DNA from: Lithodes maja
Lineage: Eukaryota; Arthropoda; Malacostraca; Decapoda; Lithodidae
Reading direction: 5' to 3'
Assembly (NCBI GenBank): GCA_037953745.1
Contig: JBAKBP010001393.1
Location: forward strand, 87,501-151,500
Length of the DNA: 64,000 nt
A program made the translations under genes and the position numbers. The notes beneath the pieces were generated by a model. It was not told the origin of the DNA. It saw only the letters and a list, made by a program, of their open reading frames with translations, and searched no databases. Positions 53,489 to 62,531 of the stretch are shown here, one piece after another (position 1 is the stretch's first letter; each line of letters opens with the position of its first letter).

Positions 53489-54921
53489 TTGTTGTTGTTC
53501 CCTAAGCTGCCTGGCCGAACAGCCCCGAGTCCCTGAGAAAGGCCATGGCCACGATCGGGCTTTCCCACAGAGCTCTCATTGAGTGTAGATTGTGTTGTTG
53601 GCGTAAGTGGTTGTGTGAAATGCAGTCTTCTATGATGTGTTTAATGGTATGGGGTGCTGTGTTACATCCCGGGCAGGTGTCGACAACGGAGTCATCCAGT
53701 CTCTTCTGATAGCTCAGGAGAGCTGGATGGTGTCCGCATCTCAGCCTGGCCAGGTGGACTCTGTCCTCGCGAGGAAGGGAGGATTCGGAAGGATGGATTT
53801 CGGGAGGTCGTGCATGCAGCTGCGTGTTGTCTGTGAGTGAGTGGATGGATCGGTGAGAGATATGAGTATGGATGTGCTTCTGGAAGTTGGTTCGGGGTGG
53901 GCAGGGAGGGAGAGAGGACAATAATTGTGTGTGATACCGTGTGCTGGGTGTTGTTTTGATATTTCTTGGTGTCTGTGGGTGTGTTGCCATGTAGTTTAGT
54001 GGGTGGTCTTGGTTCATGGAGGCTGCTGCCAGGAATTGAGTGCCTCTCATGTCCAGATGGTCTTTGACTTTGAGGATTTTGGATTCTTGATGTAGGTGAT
54101 CTGTGGGTGAAGTAGCTGTGCAGCCTGTAATGATCTTCAGGGCTTTGTTTTGAATAGTCTGTAAGGTCTTATGATGTGTTTCAGCTAGGTTAGAAGCCCA
54201 GGCTGGGCTTGCGTATTCCATCACTGATCTTATGTATTGTTTATATACTGTGGTGGTAGTTTCTTTGTTGTGTCCAAATTTTGTGTGAGCAAGTGACCTG
54301 AGGGCGTTAAGTCTGGGTGTCAGTTTCTTTTTAATGTTTGTGGTGTGCTGTTTGAATGTCATATGAGTATCATATGTTACTCCTAGGATTCCGGGTGTGT
54401 GTGTATGTGTTAGGGGTGTGTTGTTTATGGTGAGTTGAGGGATGTATTCGTGTTCTCCTGTCCAACTTGTGAGCAGGGTTGCGGTGGATTTGACTGGGGC
54501 TAGATTAAGTCTGTTTGTAGTGCACCAACCATGAAGTGTGTTGAGATAGGGTTGAAGGAGATCTGTTGCTCTTTTTGGGTCATGGTGTGTGCATGTGAGT
54601 GTTATGTCATCTGCATAGGAGGCTAAGTTTATTTGGGGCGTATTGGGTGTAGTTATATCGTGCATGTACAGATTGAAGAGTGCGGGCGATAGGACGGATC
54701 CTTGTGGGACTCCGTTTGGAAAGTTTCTGATTTTAGATGACTGACCGGCAAAAGATACGTGTGCACATCTGCCTGCTAGGAAGTTGGCCAGCCACCTTTT
54801 TGTGTTGTTGTGCATGTTTGTGTTGTAGATTTTGTTTGTTAGATTGTGGCGGGGGATGGCATCGAAGGCTTTACTAATGTCGAGTGTGGCTAATAGTGAT
54901 CTGTGTGGTGGTCTAGCTGTT
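53489..54921 (-). mobile_element. Jockey-like LINE, 5'-truncated, (AAC)n tail
   Basis: Minus strand, with an 11-bp duplication GACCCTTGTTG (53478-53488 and 54922-54932). It begins at RT motif A (LDISKAFD, ~54880) and ends in GGGAACAACAAC. Confidence 0.88.
53502..54921 (-). CDS. non-LTR reverse transcriptase C-terminal part
   Basis: Open from the truncation point; the first ATG is 54815. Motif A LDISKAFDAIP lies upstream of that ATG, then NGVPQGSVLSPALFN and YADD at 67-70 (from the ATG), a long thumb and C-terminal CPGCNTAPHTIKHIIEDC finger. No RNase H. The frame is intact to the stop at 53502, 13 bases before the tail. Jockey-like by motif order; the clade is not certain. Its last ~80 bp are shared with the SINE-like family. 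Confidence 0.85.
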
Positions 54922-55145
54922 GACCCTTGTTGAAGATAAATGTGTAAACATTTTTATAGAAAAATGTTCCGGCCTAAGGCCGGTTTGTCTTAAATTACAA
55001 GCTTGCTATTGCTGGCCAGGAAAAATTTGACCCGTAAATGACTTGAAAAACCTTAATACTGTATTGACAAATAATTTGGGTGAAAGGTCTTAAAATTGGC
55101 AAACTAATGGGATGTCAAAACTAATAAGATATCAAAGCTAATAGG

Positions 55146-55560
55146 TACAGTCAGTCCCGCTAATACACGTATCCTCAGTCCGCGTTTACCCTATTCCGCG
55201 CCGAGGGGTAAAACAGGTACTTAAAATCCCTAAAACACGTATTGACCCCACAAAACACGAATCAGCGTTGAAGAGTGGTGTAAAAATGCTGTTTTTTTAT
55301 TCCGCGCCACCCCCCCTCCCTTCTCCGCGCGCACACCCCTCGGGCCCTTGGAGGCCTAGGCTTCCCCGGCCCCGCCACTGTCACTGGCCCCGTCCCCGGA
55401 TAAACCCATAGATTTCCTGATCGCAGAAGTGCCTTCACCAGTTTATTCTTCCTAGGCATTTTGAAGTTGTTGAAGGGTGTAGGAAGGCGGTTGTTACACA
55501 ATAAATGGGTCAAGTCTCAGCGCACGGACACTTAAGGATATTGGGACTGAGAAGGAAGCA
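55146..55560 (+). mobile_element. possible Tigger/pogo-like fragment
   Basis: Starts TA-CAGTCAGTCCCGCTAATACACG with CCGCGTTTACCC, resembling pogo-group terminal repeats. A minus-strand ORF (55513-55262) with MPRKNKLVKALLRSGN may be a host or transposase fragment. The other end was not found. Confidence 0.35.
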
Positions 55561-56788
55561 CACACACACACACACACACACACTTACAGTTTCTTACAAT
55601 TTCTTACAGTAGATCCTCTGGAAAAAGGCAAACTATGCCTGTGTATCCAGCTCAGTACCAGTACTTGCACTGCTGCGATCGTTCACGGTGTTGGCGGCGG
55701 CGGTAGCAGACGCAACATTTTTACTATTCTGTATTTTTGTTTTATAATCAAACTTCAAATCTTGTCTTCCCCATGCTTTATCAAGATTACTTTCAAACTC
55801 CCTTATTGATTCGGAATCGACTACATACTGGGGCAGTGCGTTCCACTCATTTACCACTCTATCACAAAATGAGTTCTTTGCCTTCTCAAGCCTATTTCTT
55901 TCTTTGTAAATTTTCTTAGAGTGTCCTCTCGTTCCTGTTCCCTCCCGCATCAAGAAGATACCTTCACACACATCCTCATCGTACTTTCCTGACACTATCT
56001 TAAAAGTCTCTATCATATCCCCTCTCTTTCTCCTATATGCCAGTGTCGGAAGCCCCAGTGTCCTCAACCTCTGCTCATAGCCCGCGTTCTTCAACGTTGG
56101 TACCAGCTTGCTAGCTCTCCTCTGCACTTTCTCCACTGCTTCTATATCCTTTACCATATATGGAGCCCACACCTGGTTCGCATATTCCAGGTGCGGCCTA
56201 ACCAGCGCTGTATAGAGATTCCTGAAGATTTCTTCGTCAAGTGACACAAATGTCCTCCTTATCAGCCCTACAATTCTATTGGCTTTGTTTATCTTTTCCG
56301 CTAAATGTTCTGAGAAATTTAACTTATTGTCTATCACTACTCCTATATCCTTTTCTGCATTCACTTCCTCCATCGCTTCATACATACTGTATCCTACCTT
56401 GTCTATCTTGCTGGTCCCAATCCGCATGTACTTGCATTTTTTTTGGATGAAAAGGCATTAACCAATGCTCAGACCATCCCTTCATGCCCTCCACATCTCC
56501 TTGAAGCAAACCCACATCTTCCTTACTCCTCACTCTTCTATACAGCTTAGTGTCATCCGCATACAGGTATACCTCACTTCCATTAGTTATAACTTCAGGT
56601 AAGTCGTTGATAAATATAACGAACAGCAGTGGTCCCAACACAGATCCCTGAGGTACCCCACTTGTAATTTCCCTCCACCCCGAGCCTATTCCATTCACCA
56701 GTACCCTCTGTCTCCAATCTTTCAGGAAGGCTTCTATCCATTTCACACATTTCTCCCCTATATTATAGCTTCTAACTTTCTCTATTAA

Positions 56789-57414
56789 CCTCTGAAGTGC
56801 GCACGGGGGTAATTGAAAACCTCCCCCTGTGCTGACGTATTTGAGGTTTTTCGTCACTAAAATATTCATTGTACCATTAATAGCATTAATAATTATCCAT
56901 ATGCGCCTATTATGGGTTGATTATAAAGGTATTAACCTGAAACAACAATAAAACGAGTGAAAACAGCGTTTGGATGGTCAAAATCGGAGATATAGCCCGC
57001 GAGTTGTATAATGTATGGGTGAGGCAAGCTACCTTCCCGCCAATTTTCCCCAAGGCCACTGCGACACAGTCGATCGATACTCTCTCTCTCTCTCTTGCAC
57101 TCGATTGCTATCAGTGATGACAACACCCTGCTTGCAACTCGCTAATGTTAGCACGAAAATATACCTCAGAATAAGGGAATAATAGGGAAAATAGGTGATA
57201 ACTGAGGGATAGGAGGAAAGTGGGGAAGGAGGGGAGGTAGAGGACTGAGATTTTGCATGGCCCAGGGGCCAAAAAAAAATAAAAAAATAAAAAAAAAAGA
57301 ATAAAAAAAATATTTTTTTCGATGTCAAAAGTTGATTTTTAATTTTACTTACTCAGGAGAGTCTTCCCGCAGTCCGCCGGGGGAACTCTTAAGAGTCTTC
57401 CCGCAGCTCCCGGG
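56789..57414. mobile_element. TTAA-flanked non-autonomous element (piggyBac type)
   Basis: TTAA at 56785-56788 and 57415-57418; copy 1 of the host LINE has a single TTAA here, proving the duplication. Ends CCTCTGAAGTGCGCACGGGG and (reverse complement) CCCGGGAGCTGCGGGAAGAC, weakly alike. It includes GCACGGGGG/CCCCCTGTGC as a subterminal hairpin and direct repeats AGTCTTCCCGCAG at the right end. No transposase. Confidence 0.8.
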
Positions 57415-57534
57415 TTAACCTTTTATGTGGGACCTTATCGAAGGCCTTCATAAAATCGCAATATACCACGTCTATTACATCACCATCTTCTAGAATTTGC
57501 ATCCAATCATCTACCACCTTAATTAGCTGTAGTA

Positions 57535-59507
57535 AAAGAAGAAAAGAAGAAAGCATATAGAGAGTGGTTGGGTAGTAGAGGGAATGAAGATTCCGAGAGA
57601 CAGAAACGAGCGAGGTACGTGGAGAGTAAGAGGGTGGTGAAGAGAGTAGTGAAGGAAAGTAAGAGAAGAGTAGATGAGGAATTTGGAAGGAATCTGAGTG
57701 TAAAATGGAGGGAGAGTAAGAAACTGTTCTGGAAAGAAGTCAAGAAAGTTAGGGAAGGTAGCAAGGGAAACAGTAAGGGTGTGAAAGATAAGAATGGGAG
57801 AATGCTAGCCAAGAAGCAAGAGAGAGTCGAAAGATGGAGGGAGTACTTCAGTGAGTTGCTAAATGAAAGGAATGAAGAGCCAGCAAACATAGCTGGATAT
57901 GGTATGGGAGGGAGAAGAAGAGAAGTAGTGGAGGAGGAGGTGGGGATCAGGATGTCAGAAGTGTGGGAAGCCATGAAAAGAGTGAAGTTGGGGAAAGCAC
58001 CAGGAACAGATGGAGTGTGTGGGGAAATGTTGAGGTATGGTGGTGAGATAGTGATAGAATGGGTATGGAAAATGTGCAAACTAGCATGGGAGAAGGGGAG
58101 TGCACCCGATGACTGGAAGACTGGCATAATAGTCCCCCTATATAAGGGCAAAGGGGAAAGAGGAGTGTGTGGTAACCACCGAGGAATATGTCTTCTAAGC
58201 GTAGTAGGGAAGGTATACAGTAGGGTAGTGATTGAGAGAGTGAGAGTGAGAACGGAGAAATGGATAGGCGACGAGCAGGGAGGCTTTAGGAAGGGAAGAG
58301 GATGTGTAGATCAGATTTTTACCCTGAATTGTGTTGTGGAGAAGTATCTGGAGAAGAAACAAAAGGTGTATGTTGCCTTTATGGACTTGGAGAAGGCCTA
58401 TGACAGAGTGGATAGAGAAGGTTTGTGGAAAGTACTTAGAATATACGGAGTAGAGGGCAAGTTGCTGAAAGCAGTGAAGAGCATGTATGAGGGTGCAAAG
58501 GCGGCAGTATGTGTGGAGAGTGAGCAGAGCGAGTTCTTTGACCTGAATGTTGGTTTGAAACAGGGGTGTGTGATGTCCCCGTGGTTGTTTACTGTATATA
58601 TGGATGGAGTTATGAAAGAAATACTATCAAGAGCAGTGGATGTTGGTGTATCGCTGAAAAGGGAGGGAATTGAGTGGAAGCTACCTATACTGCTGTTTGC
58701 GGATGATACAGTTCTGATGAGTGATAATGAATGGGAGTTGCAGGGTCTGGTAAATGAGTTTGGAACAGTGTGCGAAAAACGGAATTTGAAGGTAAATACG
58801 GGGAAGAGCAAGGTTATGGTCTTCGAAAGGGGTGAAGTCACAGAGTGTGAGGTGAAGCTGAACGGTCAGGCTATGGAGATCGTCAACTCTTTTAAGTATC
58901 TGGGCAGTGTGTTGAGTAAAGATGGGACTATGGATGAAGAGGTGCGGGAGAGGGTACAACAGGGGAAGAGGGTTGTAGGAACGCTAAAAGCAGTAACAAG
59001 AAATAGGGTGGTCAGTATGGAAGTGAAGAAGTCCTTGCATGACAGTGTGGTAATCCCGACACTGACTTACGGAAGCGAAGCATGGACGTTGGTTGAGAGA
59101 CTCAGACCAAGAGTGAGAGCAGTGGAAATGAATTACTTAAGGAGTGCGTGCGGAATTACATGGAGGGATAGACAGACTAATGAGGAAGTAAGAAGGAGGT
59201 GTGGTGTGGAGGTAGATGTGCTGGAAAGTGTGAAAAGGAACAACTTGAGATGGTTCGGCCATATGGAACGTATGGAAAGCGAGAGAATGACTAAGAGGGT
59301 GTACGAGAGCGAGGTGGAGGGACAGAGGGGGAGAGGTAGACCGAATATGAGGTGGAAGGATGGAGTGAGGAACTACATGAATGAAGGCGGTGCTGGTTGG
59401 GGGGAGGGGCGTCGACTGACTGGGGACAGAGGTGCATGGGGGCGGTTCGTTCGTGGCCACCCCTTCGGGGATCACGGCGTCAGGCAATAGATAGATAGAT
59501 AGATAGT
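57535..59507 (+). mobile_element. RTE-group LINE, 5'-truncated, in the CR1 copy
   Basis: Sits between CTGTAG and TACCGTCG, contiguous in the uninterrupted CR1 copy at ~26450. Tail (GATA)n at 59488-59507. It lacks the endonuclease, so it is truncated. Confidence 0.88.
57568..59490 (+). CDS. RTE reverse transcriptase (partial ORF, intact frame)
   Basis: 640 residues: Arg/Lys-rich linker, KAPGTDGVCGEML, GIIVPLYKGKG, FRKGRGCVDQIF, motif A MDLEKAYDRVD (Asp 273), QGCVMSPWLFTVY, FADD 377-380, KYLGSVLS, YGSEAWTLVERL, RWFGHMERM and the C-terminal GVRQ. No stop or shift. The endonuclease (about the first 250-300 residues in full RTE proteins) is missing because of 5' truncation, so the ATG used is internal. 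Closely related copies at 39595 and 51475 show recent activity of the family. Confidence 0.9.
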   Translation: MGSRGNEDSERQKRARYVESKRVVKRVVKESKRRVDEEFGRNLSVKWRESKKLFWKEVKKVREGSKGNSKGVKDKNGRMLAKKQERVERWREYFSELLNERNEEPANIAGYGMGGRRREVVEEEVGIRMSEVWEAMKRVKLGKAPGTDGVCGEMLRYGGEIVIEWVWKMCKLAWEKGSAPDDWKTGIIVPLYKGKGERGVCGNHRGICLLSVVGKVYSRVVIERVRVRTEKWIGDEQGGFRKGRGCVDQIFTLNCVVEKYLEKKQKVYVAFMDLEKAYDRVDREGLWKVLRIYGVEGKLLKAVKSMYEGAKAAVCVESEQSEFFDLNVGLKQGCVMSPWLFTVYMDGVMKEILSRAVDVGVSLKREGIEWKLPILLFADDTVLMSDNEWELQGLVNEFGTVCEKRNLKVNTGKSKVMVFERGEVTECEVKLNGQAMEIVNSFKYLGSVLSKDGTMDEEVRERVQQGKRVVGTLKAVTRNRVVSMEVKKSLHDSVVIPTLTYGSEAWTLVERLRPRVRAVEMNYLRSACGITWRDRQTNEEVRRRCGVEVDVLESVKRNNLRWFGHMERMESERMTKRVYESEVEGQRGRGRPNMRWKDGVRNYMNEGGAGWGEGRRLTGDRGAWGRFVRGHPFGDHGVRQ

Positions 59508-59732
59508 ACCGTCGACCTCCCCGGTAAGAATCCGAACTGTCTCCCACTGCAAAGTTGGTTTGACTTCATATGATCCATTATTCCTTCTCTAATTACCGTT
59601 TCCATTAGTTTACACACAACACTTGTCAAACTGACTGGTCTATAATTCCCTGGGTCATTTCTCTTTCCCTTCTTAAATATAGCTGTTATGTTCGCCTCTC
59701 TCCAGTCCATCGGGATTTGTCCTGTATTAAAC

Positions 59733-59957
59733 AATAATAATAATAATAATAATCTTCTGGTTACTTATATAGCGCCCGTCTCTCCTCCTTCGAGGATTCG
59801 CAAGCGCTTGGCTTTCTTTAGTCTACCAGAGACTAAACCATCCCCCTTGCTCATGGGGAGATGGTAACCGCCGGCTGTATCCCAGAAAAACTTTTCAATC
59901 TGAGCGGGGATTGAACGCGAGACCTTCAAGGTGGGAATCAGGCACGCTATCAACTGA
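59733..59957 (-). mobile_element. tRNA-derived SINE (S6) with (ATT)n tail
   Basis: Minus strand: GGTTGGCTCAGTTGATAGCG (A box), GCGTTCAATCCCC (B box); tail (TTA)n at 59733-59752. It interrupts the CR1 copy after ...GTATTAAAC. Duplication unclear. Confidence 0.78.
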
Positions 59958-61337
59958 GCCAACCGGACGGCCCAATACCTCAAATAACATTTTCAATGGC
60001 TCTACTAACATCTCCCCTCCTTCCTTTATGATTCTTGGGTGTATCCCATCCGGTCCCGGTGACTTACTTCTGTTCATTTTTTCTATAGCCCTTCTTATTC
60101 TAGCATGGGAAAACTCTATTAGTTCTAGTGCCGGTGCCTGTTTGATGGGAATAGTAGGCACTGCATCATCCGACTCCACTGTTAGTACCCCCCCAAAGTG
60201 TTTCCCCAGCACCTCTGCTTTCTCCTTATCAGTCTCCGCTCTACTCCCATCATTCAACCCCCCTACCAGCTCTGGGATCCCTACTCTTCTTGTTAACTTT
60301 TCCTGAATGTACTTCCAGAATATTTTTGGATTATCCTTCACATTTCTAGCTATCTCTCTCTCCCTCTCCTTCACCCCCCTCCTTGTTTCCCACCTTATTT
60401 TATTGTTTATTTGTCTGCATTCCAGATCCACTTCTTTATCTTCTATACTAGACCCCCTGTTCTTTTTTAAAACATTTAATCTTTCCCACAATCGTTTCTT
60501 TCTTCTAATCAATATCCAAAGCTTTCTTTTCATTGGCAATTCTGGGTTAGTTCTTTTCCTCAATTTTGTTTTATCCTTATATTCCCTTACTGGTACACTT
60601 TTGGATACAGCATTCTCCAGTTTGACTCTAATTTTCCTCCACATTCCTTCAGCGTCTTCACCGTTCAAGTATTCCCCCAGTCAATGTCCAAACACCGTCT
60701 CAGCAGCTCATAATCTGCTCTATCATACATGTATATTTTTCTATTGCTTCTATTATCCCTCTCTGATTTAATGTTACAACTAAAGCTTATACAGGCATGG
60801 TCACTACGACCTATAGGGCTATCCACATTAACATGTTCCACTATATCCTCTTCATTGCTAAAAATCAAATCAAGTACACTCCCCTGCGTCCCATCTCTAT
60901 ATCTTGTCATCTCTACAATATGTTGCGTTAAAAAACAATCTCTCACTTTCTCTATAAACTTATTTTCCAGGCTACCCTGTCCCGCTGGAGTAGTATAATT
61001 TGCCCAGTTGATCCTTGGCAAATTGAAATCTCCAATCAAAATTTTATATTTGTTCTCTATTATCTATCTCCTCCATTGCTTTCAGTAGGTTATCATCCTC
61101 TCCCCTGCTATTATTTGGGCTTCTATATATAGAGGCAATTAGAATTGATCCTCTTGCACATTTTACTTCAATACACAAATACTCACAATACTGCTGTCTC
61201 ATATCCACCTCATTAACCTTGAGCTCTTTTCTTACATAACAGTCCTCTTCCAACCTCTGCTCTAATAGCATTTCTCTCATATAACTCAAAACCCTCCAAA
61301 CTATATTCCACCAGTTCCCTTTCAATTCTAGCATTTT

Positions 61338-62531
61338 TTGGTAAGGTACTCGTGTGGTACCTATTTTCATGTTAACTGTATAAATGTTGATGATGAGGAC
61401 CTCAGAGTACTTGCAAAGAAGAAACCTGGATTTAAATGGCATTGCACTGTTTGCGATACCACCCCCCTGGCTGCAAAGGATGCAGCAATTAGTCAGCAGA
61501 CCTTGGATGACCTGACGGCTGCCCTAGTTGGTGAAGTGAAGACTGCCATTGTAAACGAAGTGAAGGGTGCCCTTGCTGCAGTGGCCGTGGAGATAGAGAG
61601 TATTGGTAACAGAATGGATATCCTTGAGACTAAAGTTGCTGCCCCCGACATTCCCTTGTTTGCCAAGATAGTTCAGCAAACATTTGAAGAGACCAAAAAG
61701 GAGCCGACCAAATGCACCACTGAGGTGGTAGATGGTGGAAAGAAAAAAACTGTCTGGGACCATCAGGTCCTGGTAGTGAAGCCAAAAGACCGATCCTCCG
61801 AGCCAGTAAGCCCACCAGATACAAAGGCAATCGAGACTGCTTTGGCTTCGGTTCCGGTTAACAAGTTAACTAGAACTGATTCAGGTGTACTGGTGGTACG
61901 ACTTCCATCCAAGAAAGCCAAAGAAGATGCAGGAAGGGCCATCAATCAGTGTTTGGGGGTGGACAGTGCCTTCAGTGTCTCCGAACCAAAGAAGATGATG
62001 CCAAAAATGACTCTGGTAGGCATTGCTAATGATGCTGAGGATAATGAGATCATTCCCAGCATCCTCAACAAGAACCCAAGAATAAAGTCCCTGGTCGACG
62101 ATGGCTTAGCTATGAATTTGCTATTCACTAAGCAAAAGAGTGATGCACACACTAAGACTGCGGTAGTAAAAATGTCACCTGAAATACGCTCTTCCATTGT
62201 GGATGATGGCAATTCTGTGTATGTTGGACTTGTGAGATGTCGTGCATACGATCGCTTCTGGGTAACACAATGTTACCATTGCCAGGGCTTTGGTCATACC
62301 AGTGACAGGTGTTATCGGAAAAATGAGGATCCAAAATGCAACTTCTGTGCCGGTACTCATAACTCAAAAGACTGCACCAACAAGACTTCCCCCAAATGTA
62401 TAAATTGTATGAGCTCCACATCAGTTACGGAGCCGCCAAATCATTTCGCCTCAAGTAGAAATTGTCCTTTAATGACAGCTCAGAGAAATAAAGTTATTGA
62501 GAACACCAATTTTGTAGGTTCAAAAAACTGA
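61338..62531 (+). CDS. LINE ORF1: PHD finger, coiled coil, zinc knuckles
   Basis: 397 residues in the open frame, which begins at a non-ATG codon because the 5' end is cut at the CR1 boundary. A PHD-like finger lacking its first cysteines (YSCGTYFHVNCI ... WHCTVCD) is followed by a helical segment (~50-110), then CYHCQGFGHTSDRC at 312-325 and two more knuckles (CNFCAGTHNSKDC, CINCMSS...). Such ORF1 proteins bind LINE RNA. It ends AAA AAC TGA, with the -1 frame of ORF2 opening at the same place. Confidence 0.82.
   Translation: MVRYSCGTYFHVNCINVDDEDLRVLAKKKPGFKWHCTVCDTTPLAAKDAAISQQTLDDLTAALVGEVKTAIVNEVKGALAAVAVEIESIGNRMDILETKVAAPDIPLFAKIVQQTFEETKKEPTKCTTEVVDGGKKKTVWDHQVLVVKPKDRSSEPVSPPDTKAIETALASVPVNKLTRTDSGVLVVRLPSKKAKEDAGRAINQCLGVDSAFSVSEPKKMMPKMTLVGIANDAEDNEIIPSILNKNPRIKSLVDDGLAMNLLFTKQKSDAHTKTAVVKMSPEIRSSIVDDGNSVYVGLVRCRAYDRFWVTQCYHCQGFGHTSDRCYRKNEDPKCNFCAGTHNSKDCTNKTSPKCINCMSSTSVTEPPNHFASSRNCPLMTAQRNKVIENTNFVGSKN

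Larger units (their letters stand above)
53380..55145 (-). mobile_element. foldback MITE, family B copy 6, split by a LINE
   Basis: TTAA at 53376-53379 marks one end. Parts 53380-53488 and 54922-55145 join at GACCCTTGTTG. The right part has the ACATTTTTATAGAAAAATGT hairpin, CCGGCCTAAGGCCGG and the arm motifs. The far end is truncated. Confidence 0.72.
55590..61340 (-). mobile_element. CR1-like LINE copy 2, interrupted three times
   Basis: Minus strand. The 3' tail has three TGTAAGAAA-type units (55585-55610) next to an (AC)n. Collinear with copy 1 at 25128-27075 but longer at the 5' side, with endonuclease. Interrupted by 56789-57414, 57535-59507 and 59733-59957. 5'-truncated at ~61340 beside the next LINE. 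Confidence 0.87.
55633..61340 (-). pseudogene. CR1-like ORF2 (endonuclease-RT), broken
   Basis: Segments in order: endonuclease part (GSILIASIYRSPNN near 61140; GDFNLPRINWANY 61039-61000; GRSDHACISFS ~60810), linker and fingers 60668-59966 (SPGPDGIHPRII), 59732-59508 (NYRPVSLTS, QFGFLPGRST), a short piece 57534-57419, then 56785-56470 (SGVPQGSVLGPLLF, YADDTKLYR) and the C-terminal part 56427-55633. Besides the insertions there are frame breaks near 61050, 60665 and in a T8 run at 56438-56445. Not functional. Confidence 0.87.
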
